Shown: positions 21,368 to 32,999, counted from the first letter of the stretch. The stretch is 64,000 nucleotides of DNA from Rhinopomastus cyanomelas (GCA_013400115.1 VXBP01002785.1:522863-586862), one strand, 5' to 3'. Notes: a model not told the origin generated them from the sequence alone. Numbers and translations are program-made.

Positions 21368-21920
21368 GGAAATATTTTAGTTGGAAAAGATCTATCGTCA
21401 TCAAATCCAACCTTTAACCCTACTCTTATCTTTATCACCCCTAAAAAGCATCTCTAAGCCCTCATTTATATTTGACAGTGCGTTGGAACGGGCTACCCAG
21501 GTCGGCTGTGGAGGCTCTTTCTCTAGAGACGTTTAAAACCTGCCTGGCCATGTTCCTGTGCGACTGGATCTAGGGGATCCTGCTGTGGCAGAGGGATGAT
21601 CTTTTGGGGTCCCTTCCAATCCCTAATGTTGTGTGATTCTGTGACTCATAAACACCTCCAGGGGCAGAGACTCAACCCCTCCTCTGGTAGCCCGTTCCAG
21701 TGTTCTACAACCCTCTCAAGCAAAATAGTTTCCTCATGTCCCACCTAACCCTCCCTTGATGCATCTTTAGGCCCTTCCCTCTAGTCCTATAATTGTTTAC
21801 TTGTGAGAAGAGGCCAGAACCTACTTCTCTACGATGACCTTTCAGGTAGTTGTAGGAAGCAGTAAGGTCTCCCCACAGTCTCCTCTTCTTCAGACTAAAG
21901 AGCCCAGTGTCCTCAGTAGA
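21368..21920 (-). mobile_element. CR1 fragment, group F, interrupted
   Basis: TTTTAGTTGGAAAAGATCTATCG at the 3' end; after the interruption it resumes at CATAAACACCTCCAGGGGCAG and runs to CTCCTCTTCTTCAGACTAAAG. Split by the sense CR1 at 21475-21648. Confidence 0.88.
21475..21648 (+). mobile_element. Nested CR1 insertion, group A
   Basis: GCGTTGGAACGGGCTACCCAG, GAGACGTTTAAAACCTGCCTGGCC, GACTGGATCTAGGGGATCCTG, ending TGTTGTGTGATTCTGTGAC. It lies within an antisense CR1 whose sequence is continuous on both sides. Confidence 0.87.
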
Positions 21921-21924
21921 GTTT

Positions 21925-22535
21925 AACTGGACGATGGGTTAGGGTTGACTTGTTGGCCAAACCACCAAACTGCGGGGGAATTGCAGAGTCAATGTCTGAA
22001 ACAAGGGACAGCAGCAATAAAATGCAGATGCTGAGGTCAAACCTTGCAGCTGTAGGGAGAATACAGCTGAAAGAGAAAGGAATACAGAGAAAAGTGGAAG
22101 TTTGTTATGGCTAAGGGGTTGGATTTTAATGAATTACCTGTTCCAGTGGGCAAACTGCAAGACAAATCTTTACGAGTTGGTCAGTGAAAGAAAACACCAC
22201 CAGGAAATTTAAGTAGGACCTTAAAATCAATGAATTTCTCAAGAGATCATTATTTTTCACAGATATGAAAGAGAGAAATCAGAGCTACCAGAAGTCATAC
22301 AAATATTTTGCCTCTAAAAAAAGGAATATTGAGGGAATCGAAAGCAAATGTCAATAGTTTTCAGAGACTGATGCGAAATGCTTCTCTCAAAAGTGCTTGT
22401 AGATGTCTTCATGAATTTCTGTTAGAGTGAGCAGAGTTCTTAAAATGGACCCACAGATAGAAGGAATTTGACAAGAGGATCCATGTGATGCAAATTAGCC
22501 CCCCAAAACAGTGGGAAATGAATTATTAAATGATC
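21925..22535. other. No feature recognised
   Basis: Single-copy DNA between CR1 copies. Confidence 0.4.
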
Positions 22536-22539
22536 CAGA

Positions 22540-23130
22540 AGGGTGCCCAGGTTGCCAGTGGCATCCTGGCTTGGATCAGCAATAGTGTGGTCAGCAGGGC
22601 TAGGGCTGTCATTCTCCCCCTGTCCTGGGAACTGGGGAGACCTCCCCTCCAGTATTGGGGACAGTGCTCGGCCTTTCACTTCAAGAAAGATATGGAGGGG
22701 CTGGAGTAGATCCAGAGGAGCAATGAGACTGGGGAAGGGACTGGAGGGAAAGGCTGCTGAGGAGAGGCTGAGGGAGCTGGGGGGGTTTAGCCTGGAGAAG
22801 ACACTCATGGGGTACCTTCTCCCTCTGCCCAACTCCCTGAAGGAGGATTGGGCACTTCTTCCAGGCAACCAGCACCAGGACAACAGGGCAGGGCCTGAAG
22901 CTGCCAGGGAAGGGTGTTGGATGTTAGGATGTTTCTTGATGGAAAGTGTGATCAGAACCTGGACTGGACTGCCCAGGGCAGTGGTGGCCTCTATCCCTGG
23001 AGGTGTTGAAGGCCAGCATGGCTGTGGTCCTTAGCGCCCTGGTCTGGCTGTTGTGGCGATATTAGGTCCTGGGCTGGGCTGGATGAGCTCAAAGGGTTTT
23101 TCCAGCCTCAGTAATTCCATGATATTCAGA
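22540..23130 (+). mobile_element. CR1 fragment, group E, long
   Basis: Runs from GGTGCCCAGGTTGCCAGTGGC through AGGCTGAGGGAGCTGGGGGGG and AGGGCCTGAAGCTGCCAGGG to CCTCAGTAATTCCATGATATTC. The frame is broken; the peptide AAEERLRELGGFSLEKTLMG is visible. Confidence 0.92.
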
Positions 23131-23585
23131 GCCATTGGATACCTTTTCCTCTACCGGCATTTTCATTTTGCTAAGTGTGGAGTGATGAGGTCAGGTGGGG
23201 GTTTCACTTCCCTGTGTGGAAATGTCCATGAAGAGATAAATTGATGTAAAGATGAACGAGTGATGTTCCAGCCTTGGCAGGAATGCAACTCACGTTCCGT
23301 CAGGTGGGAACTCACCTACACACCGAATGTGGCCAGGATTAATTGGCTGCAGTGGGAGCTTAATGACTGCAGGAAGGGAAATATTGATGGGGCTGATATC
23401 AGAGGGAGGAAAAATACACCCCGAGGTTCTGCAGTGTCAGTGAAAAATAGAAAAAATCATCTTAAAAGGAAGGAACAACTGGGATTAAAAAAACCACCAA
23501 ACATTAAGAGCCCTGTTTCTGGGCTGTAGCTTCTCTGTGTTGAGAACCCTGGGGCTCTTCAGGTGGAGCAGAGCAGGCTGAGAGG
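23131..23585. other. No feature recognised
   Basis: Single-copy DNA. Confidence 0.4.
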
Positions 23586-23589
23586 GAGC

Positions 23590-23795
23590 TGATCAATGCT
23601 GATCAATAGCTAAGGGATAGGCTGGAGGAAATGGGGCCAGACTTTGCACAACAGGCACAAACTGGAACCCAGGATGTTCTACAGTGAACACGAGGAGAAA
23701 CTTATTTGAGGGTGGCAGAGCATTGGCCCAGGATGCCCAGAGAGGTTGTTGGAGTCTCCTTCCCTAGAGAGATTCCAGAATCTGGGAAGCAGGAG
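23590..23795 (+). mobile_element. CR1 internal fragment, group F
   Basis: GCTGATCAATAGCTAAGGG, CACAAACTGGAACCCAGGATG, GAGGTTGTTGGAGTCTCCTTCC. It lacks the 3' terminus. Confidence 0.8.
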
Positions 23796-23861
23796 TAGTC
23801 AGAAGAACCTGAGCTCTACATTGAAGGATACTGCAAGTATTAAATTGGTATTACCCCCAGC

Positions 23862-24572
23862 AGGGCTACAGGCTGGGGGAAGAGGGGCTGGAGAGCTGCC
23901 TGGAGGAAAAGGACCTGGGGGGGGTGGTTGCCAGCTGGCTGAACAGGAGCCAGCAGGGTGCCCAGGGGGCCAAGTAGGTCAATGGCATCCTGGTATGGAT
24001 TAGGAATGGGGTAACCAACAGGAGTAGGGAGGTAATGGTGCCCCTGAACTCTGCACTCATGAGACAGCACCATGAGTCCTGGGTCCAGATTTGGGTGCCA
24101 CAGGATCAGAAGGACATTGAGGGGCTGAAGTGGGCCAGAGAAGGGCAATGATGCTGGGGAGAGGGCTGGAGAACAGGCCTTGTGGAGAGGGGCTGAGGGA
24201 ACTGGAGTTATTTAGTCTAGAGGAGAGGAGGCTGAGAGGAGACCTCATTGCTCTCTCCAGCTACCTCAAAGGAGGTTGTAGCCAGGCTGCTGCTGATCTC
24301 TATTCCCAAATTCTTAACGATAGAACATGAGGAAATGGGCTCCAGTTGCATCAGGAGAGGTTTAGATGGGATCTTAGGAAGAAGTTGTTTCCTGAGAAAG
24401 CGGTTGGGTGCTGGAACAGGCTGCCCAGGGTGGAGTCCCTATCCCTGGAGGTATTTAAAAACCTAGTAGCTGGAGCACTTCAGGCCATGGTCTAGGAATT
24501 AGAGAGCTGTTGGGCTAAGGGCTGGGCTTGATGATCCTAGAAGTCCTTTCCAGCCATGATGATTCTGTGGAG
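23862..24572 (+). mobile_element. CR1 fragment, group D, long
   Basis: Runs from AGAGGGGCTGGAGAGCTGCC (ORF2 middle) through CCAGCTACCTCAAAGGAGGTTG and TCAGGAGAGGTTTAGATGGG to AAGTCCTTTCCAGCCATGATG. It is the longest group D copy here. The frame is broken near 24250. Confidence 0.93.
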
Positions 24573-25170
24573 CTGTGGTTGCTGCCAAGGAGGAGCTGTG
24601 GCACAATTGATATGCTTCTTCCTGCTCGCATCAAAGGGAGCAATTTGAGGCGATGTCAGTATGTCGAAACCGTACTCTGACTTCAATTAGCTGATGAATA
24701 GGCAGAAAAAGTCTAAAATGAACCAATTCTTGTAAATAATGCTCCCTGTTTTCCAAGAACTTAATTAGAAAGGTTTTCCCTGTCAGCAGTGGGGCACTCA
24801 GGGTTCTATTAGAAAGTCTGAAATAAATAAGCTTGGAATTGGGCAGCTGTTCCCAAATTAGCACTGCCACCGCTCTCAGCGCCGTGAAATCCTTTTATTA
24901 TGCAGAGTCAGGATTGATTTTAACCCCCCCTACCCTGCTACGCTTGAAATTCAGCTCAGCCTCTGCTACGTGCTGCTGCAGAGTGAGTGAACCTACACAG
25001 GGACGCAATGTTCTCTCCATTGAGTGCAGAGGCGCAGGAGACACCTCGTTGTTTCTAGCTGCTGCTCTTTGGGTGGGATAAAAGTTTCCTGAGCTAGAAA
25101 AAAGATCACAGTTCTCAGCATCCTGGCACTGGCTGTGGAATCCTCACAGCAGCCCTGAAGGAGGAAATGA
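24573..25170. other. No feature recognised
   Basis: Single-copy DNA, partly AT-rich at 24640-24840. Confidence 0.4.
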
Positions 25171-25174
25171 AGGT

Positions 25175-25750
25175 GCTTTTCACCAGCAGGACAGGGGAGA
25201 GGATTGTCCCCCTGTGCTCTTCTCTGGTGAGACCTCACTTGGAGTTCTGCTGCCGGTTCTGAAGTCCCCAGTACAGGAAGGAACTGGAGCTGCTGGAGTG
25301 GGTCCAGAGGAGCCCACAGGGATGATCAGAGGGCTGGAGCCCCTCTGCTCTGGGGACAGACTGAGGGAGTTGGGGCTGTTCAGCCTGGAGAGGAAAAGGC
25401 TCTGGGAGGACCTCAGAGAAGCTTCCAGTCTCTGAAGGGGCTCCAGGAAAGCTGGAGAGGGACTTTCTCTGAGGGACTCTGGTGCTAGGACAAGGGGGCT
25501 GTGTTCAAGCTGAAAGAGGGGAGATTGAGATGAGATCTGAGGCAGAAATCCCTCGCTGTGAGGGTGCTGAGGCCCTGGAACAGGTTGCCTGGGGAGGTTG
25601 TGTCTGCTCCTTCATCCCTGGAAGTGTCCAAGGCCAGGCTGGATGAGGCTGTTGGCTGATGGTCTGGTGAGAAGAGTCTCTGCCCATGGCAGGGGGTTGG
25701 GGCAGGGTGAGCTCTGAGCTCCCTCCCAACCCAACCCAGTCTGGGCTTCC
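25175..25750 (+). mobile_element. CR1 fragment, group B, 5'-truncated
   Basis: CACCAGCAGGACAGGGGAGAGGATTGTCC, GAGACCTCACTTGGAGTTCTG, GATTGAGATGAGATCTGAGGC and GGGTGAGCTCTGAGCTCCCTCC to the 3' end. No octamer tail; the flank T2 follows at once. Confidence 0.93.
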
Positions 25751-25948
25751 AGGTTCAGACACTGCTCAGGGACTGGCTATGATGCAGCCAACAGTGTCCC
25801 AAGGGTCGGGTGGCATCTTCCCACCATGAGAAACAACTCAATTAATTTTGGGCAGGTTCCTGTATTGAGGGGCAAAACTAAACCAGATTAATGGTTTTTA
25901 GTTTCTCAACCCTGAAAATTCTGCCAGCAGCACCAATGTCCTTTGGGT
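25751..25948 (+). repeat. Non-CR1 flank T2, copy 1
   Basis: A 198-base stretch (AGGTTCAGACACTGCTCAGG to CCTTTGGGT) directly 3' of a group B CR1 end. The same 198 bases follow a group B CR1 end at 41493-41690, with only about two differences by eye. Confidence 0.92.
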
Positions 25949-27285
25949 TGGCTCAGCAAAGCCTTTGTGGAGTGTTTACGGAGGGGGATGTAGCTTCTTC
26001 ACAACTAATATTTCTGTTATCATCACAGGTCAAGGAAACCCTTCAAACCAAGCTCAAACCCTTCTGCATCTGAATGACTGTGAGACACCGACTTTACACC
26101 ACAACAGGGTGATGGCTGCTCATTTCTTTGTAAGTAACAACAGCTGTGGTTTAGTTTTTGAGCCTAAAATAGGGTTGGCTGCCGTCACCCCGATGGAAAC
26201 ACCATCTCTCATCTAAAATGTGGCAGCAGCCCCTGAGAGGAGCCAAACTCAGACAAACTCTGACTACTGAATATCTGTTTCCTGAAGGCAGACGAGGTCA
26301 CCCTTGGCTGTGATCTACCCATTATTAAAATGAACGATTGCCCCGGGGCTGCGAGCCATTAGAGCCTGAATTAATGCCATAAATATCTAGCAGCTCCTTC
26401 AGGTGAATTATCCTGATTAGAAATGCCGGCGCAGTCTTCTCCAGTCGCACCCAGTGAATAGTAGCGTGAGAATTAAGACTTGAAAGGTTGGCTCACACTA
26501 ACCCTTGGTTGGGGGTTGAAGGGTGGATCATTGTACTCGATGATCTTGAAGTCTTGATCATTCATTGTGGTGAATTTTGCTGGGAGGTTCCTCAAGGGTT
26601 TGTTTCATCATAGAATCGTCAAGGCTGGAAAAGACATCAAATTCAATCATCTTCTCCACAAACCGTCTCCTGAAACATCATGTCTACTCTTTTTATGTAG
26701 GTTAGTAAAGGATTTGATGCTTTCAAGAAGTCTTGGAACAACACAGCCCAAAGAGGTTTTGGGTTGTTCCAAGCTCATTAGACTCTAGATGGATTGGGCT
26801 AGTCTGAGGCTTTGGCAATCCATGATGGAATTGCACTTGGGCCTCACCTCTGCTTCATATGTAAATGGTAAATTCATCCACACAGAAGCTTTCTGCTCTG
26901 TTGACTTTTTGGACAACATTGCCTTTAAATCAGTCCTTCTTTATCTTTGGACAGGGTGAGGTCTGTCCTGAGCTCAGAATCACACCTCAAGAGGGAGGCC
27001 GTGCTGGTGACTCTTCTAGGGACACTGACACTGGGATCCACACTGCTGCCTCTGTGCCCAGGCAGGTTTTCAGCCCATTAGGATGACTGGCCCAGCTTGA
27101 GAACTGAAACATCCATAAAACCACTAAGGTAGGTAGCATCTTCTGTCATTATTTACCTGGGTGGTTTACGGCATGTCTTGATTTTATGTGGATACTAGCC
27201 TCTCGTGGCTTTGGGAGCTGTGATTACAGCCAAGGGCATGTGATGCCTGTGCTTTGGTCTTATTACTTCTGAGTAATTTAATGAA
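25949..27285. other. Single-copy DNA; weak CR1-like end at 26500-26560
   Basis: No gene recognised. TTGAAGGGTGGATCATTGTACTCGATGATC is only CR1-like. The stretch at 26290-26440, with ATTATTAAAATG, CCATTAGAGCCTGAATTAATGCC and retained CpGs, looks like a possible conserved noncoding element. Confidence 0.4.
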
Positions 27286-27289
27286 CTAT

Positions 27290-28065
27290 GACCAGGGCAC
27301 TGCAGAGCCTGGCACCTGGGCAAGAACAACCCCAGGGACCAGTACAGGGTGAGGACTGACCTGTTGAAGAGCAGCTTAGGAGAAAGAGACCTGAGGGTCT
27401 GGTGGCCAGCAGGATGGCCAGCAGCCAGCAATGGGCCCTGGTGGCCAAGAAGGCCAAGGGCATCCTGGGCTGGATTAAAAGGGGGGTGGTTAACAGATGG
27501 AGAGAGGTTCTCCTCCCCCTCTACTCTGCCCTGGGGAGATCACATCTGGAATGTTGTGTTCAGTTCTGGGCCCCTCAGTTCCAGGAGGACACAGAGCTGC
27601 TGGAGAGAGTCCAGCGCAGAGCTGCAGCAATGATGAAGGGACTGGAGCATCTCCCTGCTGAGGAAAGGCTTAGGGAGCTGGGTCTCTTGGGCTTGGAAAA
27701 AAGGACCCTGAGGGGTGACCCCATGAATGTTGATCAATATGGAAAGGGGGGGTGTCAGGAGGATGGAGCCAGGCTCTGCTTAGGGGCACCCAATGATAGG
27801 ACAAGGGGCAGTGGCTGTGAGCTGGAACAGAGGAGGTTCCACATCAATCTGAGAAGGAACTTCTTCATGATGAGGGTTCCAGAGCCCTGGAAGGGGCTGC
27901 CCAGGAGGCTTGTGGAGTCTCCTTCTCTGGAGACATTTCAAACCCATCTTGCTATGTTCCTGTGTGACTGGATGTAGGGGATCTTGCTATGGTGGGTGGA
28001 CTGGACTGGATGATCTTTTGGGGTCCCTTCTAATCCCTAATGCTCCGTGGTTCTGTGCTTCTGTG
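27290..28065 (+). mobile_element. CR1 copy, group A, longest intact ORF in the window
   Basis: Runs from CCCCAGGGACCAGTACAGGG through the ORF2 C-terminal region to GGACTGGACTGGATGATCTTTTGG and GCTCCGTGGTTCTGTGC. The ORF2 frame stays open for 191 codons to the family stop, so this is probably among the youngest copies here. Confidence 0.95.
27402..27977 (+). CDS. CR1 ORF2 C-terminal segment, uninterrupted (partial)
   Basis: 191 codons beginning MASRMASSQQWALVAKKAKG and ending FLCDWM. This is the C-terminal part of a non-LTR reverse transcriptase polyprotein, after the catalytic palm. The usual CR1 ORF2 is about 900-1000 residues, so the endonuclease and the catalytic Asp motif are missing and the fragment should be inactive. 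The ATG is internal and arbitrary. Confidence 0.8.
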   Translation: MASRMASSQQWALVAKKAKGILGWIKRGVVNRWREVLLPLYSALGRSHLECCVQFWAPQFQEDTELLERVQRRAAAMMKGLEHLPAEERLRELGLLGLEKRTLRGDPMNVDQYGKGGCQEDGARLCLGAPNDRTRGSGCELEQRRFHINLRRNFFMMRVPEPWKGLPRRLVESPSLETFQTHLAMFLCDWM

Positions 28066-28960
28066 AGTACAAAGGTCTTGCAGATATCTAACATACTCAG
28101 ACACAGCATCTGACTGCAAATTTACTGTTAACTTTAATCAATTAAGTGATTAATTTTATTCACTGTAATAACATCAATAATCAAACTGGAATCAGAGACC
28201 AGTAAGAATTTTACTTTGTCATTCTTAACCATCTCAAAGCCTTGTTGCTGTGCCTTTGGCAGGGAGAGGATGTGCCACTGGTGCCCCGGCACAGTCCCAG
28301 TTCAGCAGGGCAGTGCCCACCCAGGATGTGAGGACTTGGCTTTAGTTTCCTCCTGTGCCTATGAGAACCTCGACCTGCAGCTCCTGTTTCCCGTGGGGCC
28401 TCGGGAGGCTGCTGGCTAATGAGGCAGCAAGGATGTTCCTCTCGGTCCGTCCTGTTATAGCCGCATCACTTTGTGTCGTGTCGTTAGCTATTAATTGGGC
28501 CAGATGGCAGGTAGGGTGATGCTGTGGATAGTTGGGTCCTGAGCCTGATTCCAATCAATGATTAATTTTCCCTCATTAAAGAGCCCTTAGAGCAGGGACT
28601 TGGACTCAAGCCTGCTCACATGAAGTATGAAATTACCAAGTGCTGCCGGCAAAGACAGGGGTGCAGGGGTAGCAGCAGAGAGACAACACCCTCTAAAATC
28701 TGTACAGTCTAGGATTCCATGATTCTAAAGGCAGCATCTACAGACCTTGGTGTCCCTTTGCCTGCAGCAGACGGTGAACCCACCACCTCCCTAGGCAGGG
28801 AACACTCCAACTGCTGCAATTCTGAGCTGTAGGTTCAAGGATATCTGAAGAAGTTCCTTGGAGACCTGGCTCAGGGGCAGACTGCAGCAGCTCACCCACA
28901 GATCAGTCCAGGCCTCCTGGAGCAGAGCTGGTCACTCCTTACAGCTCTGCCACAGCCCTG
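28066..28960. other. Mostly unrecognised; diverged CR1-like end 28700-28830
   Basis: AGGATTCCATGATTCTAAAGG and CACCACCTCCCTAGGCAGGG resemble antisense CR1 but are poor. 28430-28600 has TAGCTATTAATTGGGCC and CCAATCAATGATTAATTTTC, AT-rich single-copy words. Confidence 0.4.
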
Positions 28961-28964
28961 CTGA

Positions 28965-29322
28965 ATTATTTAGGCTCCAGGGGGACCTTAGAGCAGCTTC
29001 CAGTCCCTAAAGGGGCTCCAGGAAGCTGGAGAAGGACTTTTTCCAAGGGACTCTGATGCTAGGACAAGGGGGCTGGGTTCAAGCTGAAAGAGGGGAGATG
29101 GAGATGAGATCTGAGGCAGAAATCCTTCCCTATGCTGAGGCCCTGGAACAGGCTGCCCAAGGAAGTTGTGGCTGCCCCATCATCCCTGGAAGTGTCCAAG
29201 GCCAGGTTGGATGGAGGTCTGGGCACCCTGGTCTGGTGAGAGGCGTTGCTGCTCATGGCAGGGGCTTGGCAGTGGGTGAGCTCTGAGCTCCCTTCCAGTC
29301 CAAACCAGTCTGGGATTTTGGA
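28965..29322 (+). mobile_element. CR1 fragment, group B, 5'-truncated
   Basis: TCCAGGGGGACCTTAGAGCAG, GGGGCTGGGTTCAAGCTGAAAG, GGTCTGGTGAGAGGCGTTGC and GGGTGAGCTCTGAGCTCCC to CAGTCTGGGATTTTGG. Confidence 0.93.
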
Positions 29323-29349
29323 AACCTTTTTCTTGTGAGCAGCAGGTGC

Positions 29350-29497
29350 ACAGAATCACAGACTGTGTTGGATTGGAAGGGACCTCCAAAGAGCATCTAG
29401 TCCATCTCCCTTACAACAAGCAGGGACACCTCTGACTAGAACAGATTGCCCTCAGCCCCATCCAGCCTGACCCTGAACATCTCGATGCATCTAGAGC
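29350..29497 (-). mobile_element. CR1 3' end, group F
   Basis: CAGAATCACAGACTGTGTTGG, GAGCATCTAGTCCATCTCCC, CCCATCCAGCCTGACCCTG. It lies 28 bases beyond the 3' end of the sense group B copy, tail to tail. Confidence 0.85.
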
Positions 29498-29499
29498 AT

Positions 29500-30172
29500 C
29501 ATTTGGTTCACAGTTAAAGGAAGGGGGATCTTGATTTCATCAGGAATGGCCTTTTGCCTTGAACAGATGAAACAAGAAGGAGAAAAAGCACCCGAGGAGC
29601 TCCATTCACCCTCTGCCATCCCCAAGGAAGACAAACCTCCTTGATCACTGTCAGGGGAGTAACTTAGATGCTGTCTGGGTTTGCCAATGTGTCTCTTCCC
29701 TGTGGGAATTAATTCTTTTGTGGCTGAGGAGTCATTTCAAGAGTGACCTGACCAAACTCCTGTTAGCGTGCTGTGTTCCCTCTTCAGGGCTGCTATTTCT
29801 GACGGCCTTCCTTTAGCTTTGAGAACTGTTTGTAAAACATTATTTTTCCTTGGAGCTGAGACCAAACCCACAGTCATCTCTCTGATTGACCCCTCTGAGG
29901 GCTTCCAGGGAAGGTCTGCTGAAATCCCACAGGCAGTTTATGGGGAGAAGTCAAGGCACTTCCTATTTCTAATAACAAACCTATGTGATGTTTCTAACAA
30001 CCTATAGAACAAACCCTATATGACTTCCTCTACTCCTCCAGCGTGGCTTTTCTATATGGGCTATATATATACAGCTTTGTTTCTATATAAGGGTTTTCAA
30101 GTACAGTTTGCCCTTCACTCAGACGGAGATGGCAAACACAGATTAAGGGTAAAAAATACCCCAAAATAATTG
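29500..30172. other. No feature recognised
   Basis: Single-copy DNA. Confidence 0.4.
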
Positions 30173-30173
30173 A

Positions 30174-30655
30174 CAGAATCATAGAATCACAGAACATTAG
30201 GGATTGGAAGAGACCCCAAAAGATCATCCAGTCCAATTTCCCCTGACACAGCAGGATCACCTAGATCCAGTCGCACAGGAACACGGTCAGGTGGGTTTTA
30301 AACCCATGTCTCTAGAGAAGGAGACCCCACAACCCCCCTGGGTAGCCCCTTCCAGGGCTCTGGTACCCTCATCATGAAGAAGTTCCTTCTCAGATTGATG
30401 TGGAACCTCCTCTGTTCCAGCTCACAGCCACTGCCCCTTGTCCTATCATTGGGTGCCCCTAAGCAGAGCCTGGCTCCATCCTCCTGACACCCCCCCTTTC
30501 CATATTGATCAACATTCATGGGGTCACCCCTCAGGGTCCTTTTTTCCAAGCCCAAGAGATCCAGCTCCCTCAGCTTTTCCTCATCAGGGAGATGCTCCAG
30601 TCCCTTCATCATTGCTGTGGCTCTGCGCTGGACTCTCTCCAGCAGTTCAGAGAAA
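30174..30655 (-). mobile_element. CR1 fragment, group A, 5'-truncated
   Basis: Antisense, with ATAGAATCACAGAACATTAGGG at the 3' end. The minus-strand frame 30298-30714 is open across the CR1 part: ERVQRRATAMMKGLEHLPDE through VVGSPSLETWV. Its peptide is close to the 27.4 kb copy (same GLEHLP, CLGAPNDRTRGSGCELEQRR and NFFMMRVPEPWKG), so the two are sister insertions. Confidence 0.94.
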
Positions 30656-30659
30656 AGGA

Positions 30660-31083
30660 AGGCTAGAACTGCACAGAGGTTGGCAAGGTGGCAGATTCTT
30701 ACCGGACACCTCAATCATCCTGAAAAATCAAAAGCAAATGATACAAATGAGGAAATTTCATGCATTTCCACACAGAGGGCCAGATCCTGTCCTGCATAAG
30801 GGAGAAACTATTAAATCAGCTCAGCTCTGTGACCTAAGATGTGAGGGTCTCTGCTGTGGGCTCCCAGCAGGATAAGATACTGGTTTTTAAGGCTGCTTGT
30901 AATGAATTTAGGAATTGAAGGGAGGTTCCATAAAGGTTCACCTGCATTAGTACATTTAGAGAATTTCTCTCTCTCAATTTGTGATTCTGTGATTCATCTG
31001 CATTAGTACATTTAACTGATCCAGGACTGTTCTCCGATGCTGAGATGAGGCGAGATGGGATGGCTTTGTCCCCTTCTTCTTTA
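30660..31083. other. No feature recognised
   Basis: Single-copy DNA. TTCACCTGCATTAGTACATTTAGAGAA and CATCTGCATTAGTACATTTAACTGA form a short imperfect duplication at ~30938-31020. Confidence 0.45.
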
Positions 31084-31084
31084 C

Positions 31085-31503
31085 AGAACTGGAAGGAAAG
31101 TCTGACAAGGAGAGGCTAAGGGACCTGGGGGTGTTTAGCATGGAGAAGAGGACATACAGGGAGGGACCTTCTCCCTCTCTACAACTCCCTGAAAGGAGAT
31201 TGTAGTCAGATGGGGTCGGGCACTTCTTCCAGGCAACCAGCACCCGGACGAGCGGGCAGGGCCTGAAGCTGCCAGGGGAGGGTTAGGTTGGATGTTGGGA
31301 GCCTTTCCTCATGGAAAGGGTGATCAGAGCCTGGACTGGACTGCCCAGGGCAGTGGTGGAGCCCCCATCCCTGGAGATGTTGAAGGACAGACTGGCTGTG
31401 CCTATTAGTGCCCTGGTCTGGCTGATGGGCTGATGTTAGGTCCTGGTCTGGGCTGGATGAGCTCAGAGGGCTTTTTCAGTCTCAATAATTCTGTGTTTCT
31501 GCA
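31085..31503 (+). mobile_element. CR1 fragment, group E, 5'-truncated
   Basis: GGAGAGGCTAAGGGACCTGGG, AGGGCCTGAAGCTGCCAGGG and GGTCTGGGCTGGATGAGCTC to CAATAATTCTGTGTTTCTG. Confidence 0.92.
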
Positions 31504-32995
31504 GAGCAACACCCAATCCACTTCTAGTACCTGTGTGGACAAACGATGCTTTTCTCAGTGCAGCACTTGGTGAAGAGCTCTGCTGTGTTTGTAGAATCAC
31601 TGTGGTGATGACACAGAAGTAGAACTCAGTATCATGTAACCAGTCCAGTCCATTACCTTGGCAGTCATTTTTAACCCGAAATAAATCAGAAGAGTGACCA
31701 ACCCACTCTGCTATGAGAGGTAAAAGTATGACGTAGGGAAAAAAACCAACCCCATACCCGAACTTTCCCCTTCCATCACAAATGAGTTTTCTTAGCTTAA
31801 TTGTCTCCTTGTTTTTACACCCTTTCTGTTTTTAAGCCAAAATGAAAGCTCTTCTGTCTTAAAATTAATGGTAAGTCCCAGGTAATGAAAGATCTGTGCT
31901 TCAGACACTCCCCCAGTGAAGGGAACAGCTTCCCTGAGAAGGGTAGAGAAGTAATAAACTTGTAATAAATGTCAGGAAGACGTGAGCCCTTTATTGGAGG
32001 AAAAAAAAACCCCTCATGTTCTGCTTTTAACCACTGGAGCTGTCAGTTATATAAATGATAATGTGCATTGAGGGAAAGTAAAGCTATAAATCCTTTACTT
32101 CTGAAATGAAATTTTATCAAACAGGAGGAAATAGGCCGATGACAAAATTAATTCCCTGGTAATGCCCAATGCAGCTGCATCGGGGTAACAGCCCTTCAAA
32201 TTCAGAGCAAAACAGGACTTGCCCCGAATATTTTCTTGCATCACAAGGGCTTTGCATCCAGAAGTGCCCATGTCCTTGTCGTGGTCCTCCCCTCAAACCC
32301 AAGCACAGCTCTGGAGTGTTATTTTGACCAACACTAACTGGTTCTGGCAGAGATGTGAGTGCTGGTTCCAGCAAGCACAGAGTCAGGCAGGAGATGGACC
32401 ATGAGGAGAATCAATCGCTTCCATCGTCTCCGGTACTGGTTGGGTCACTGGGTAAATTCAGACCTCAGGGTGGCCAGCAGCATCGTCTTGCTGGACCTGA
32501 AACCAAATTAATGGAGACTGGAGATTCCTTCTGGGTCTGCAGCTGTAGGAAGTGACTCAAACTCAGTGCAAAGGCTTAGACTGATCTGTGTGGTTTCCAG
32601 CTTCACTGAGCTTACTCATCCTTTACAATTTGAAGCAGGTCGATGCATCTAACTAAGAAGCAGAAAGTGGAGCAGAACGATTGCAAAGGCTCTCCCGTCA
32701 CTGGCATTAGCAGAGAAATGGATTCTGTTCTTTAATTAAGAAAACAGAGGTGAATGACTCTAAAAAGACAGGAGTAGCAACGAGCAGCCCGAGGTTTCAC
32801 CCGTTGTGAGTGAGGAAGGCAAGGCACAAGCGGGCGGTGAGATGGGCAAGAGTGAAGGACGTTAAATCACAGAGCCCAGATGACATTTGACTAAGAGGCT
32901 TGAAGTCTGAAGTAGCTGAGTGGTTGCCAAATGTGTGTAATTTATCCTGACACACACCTCCTCCATCAGATGAGAGGACTGAGTGTCACACCCCA
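31504..32995. other. Single-copy DNA, no gene recognised
   Basis: One of the longer CR1-free stretches. Open frames (for example 32117-32374) are unsupported. Confidence 0.45.
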
Positions 32996-32999
32996 CACA

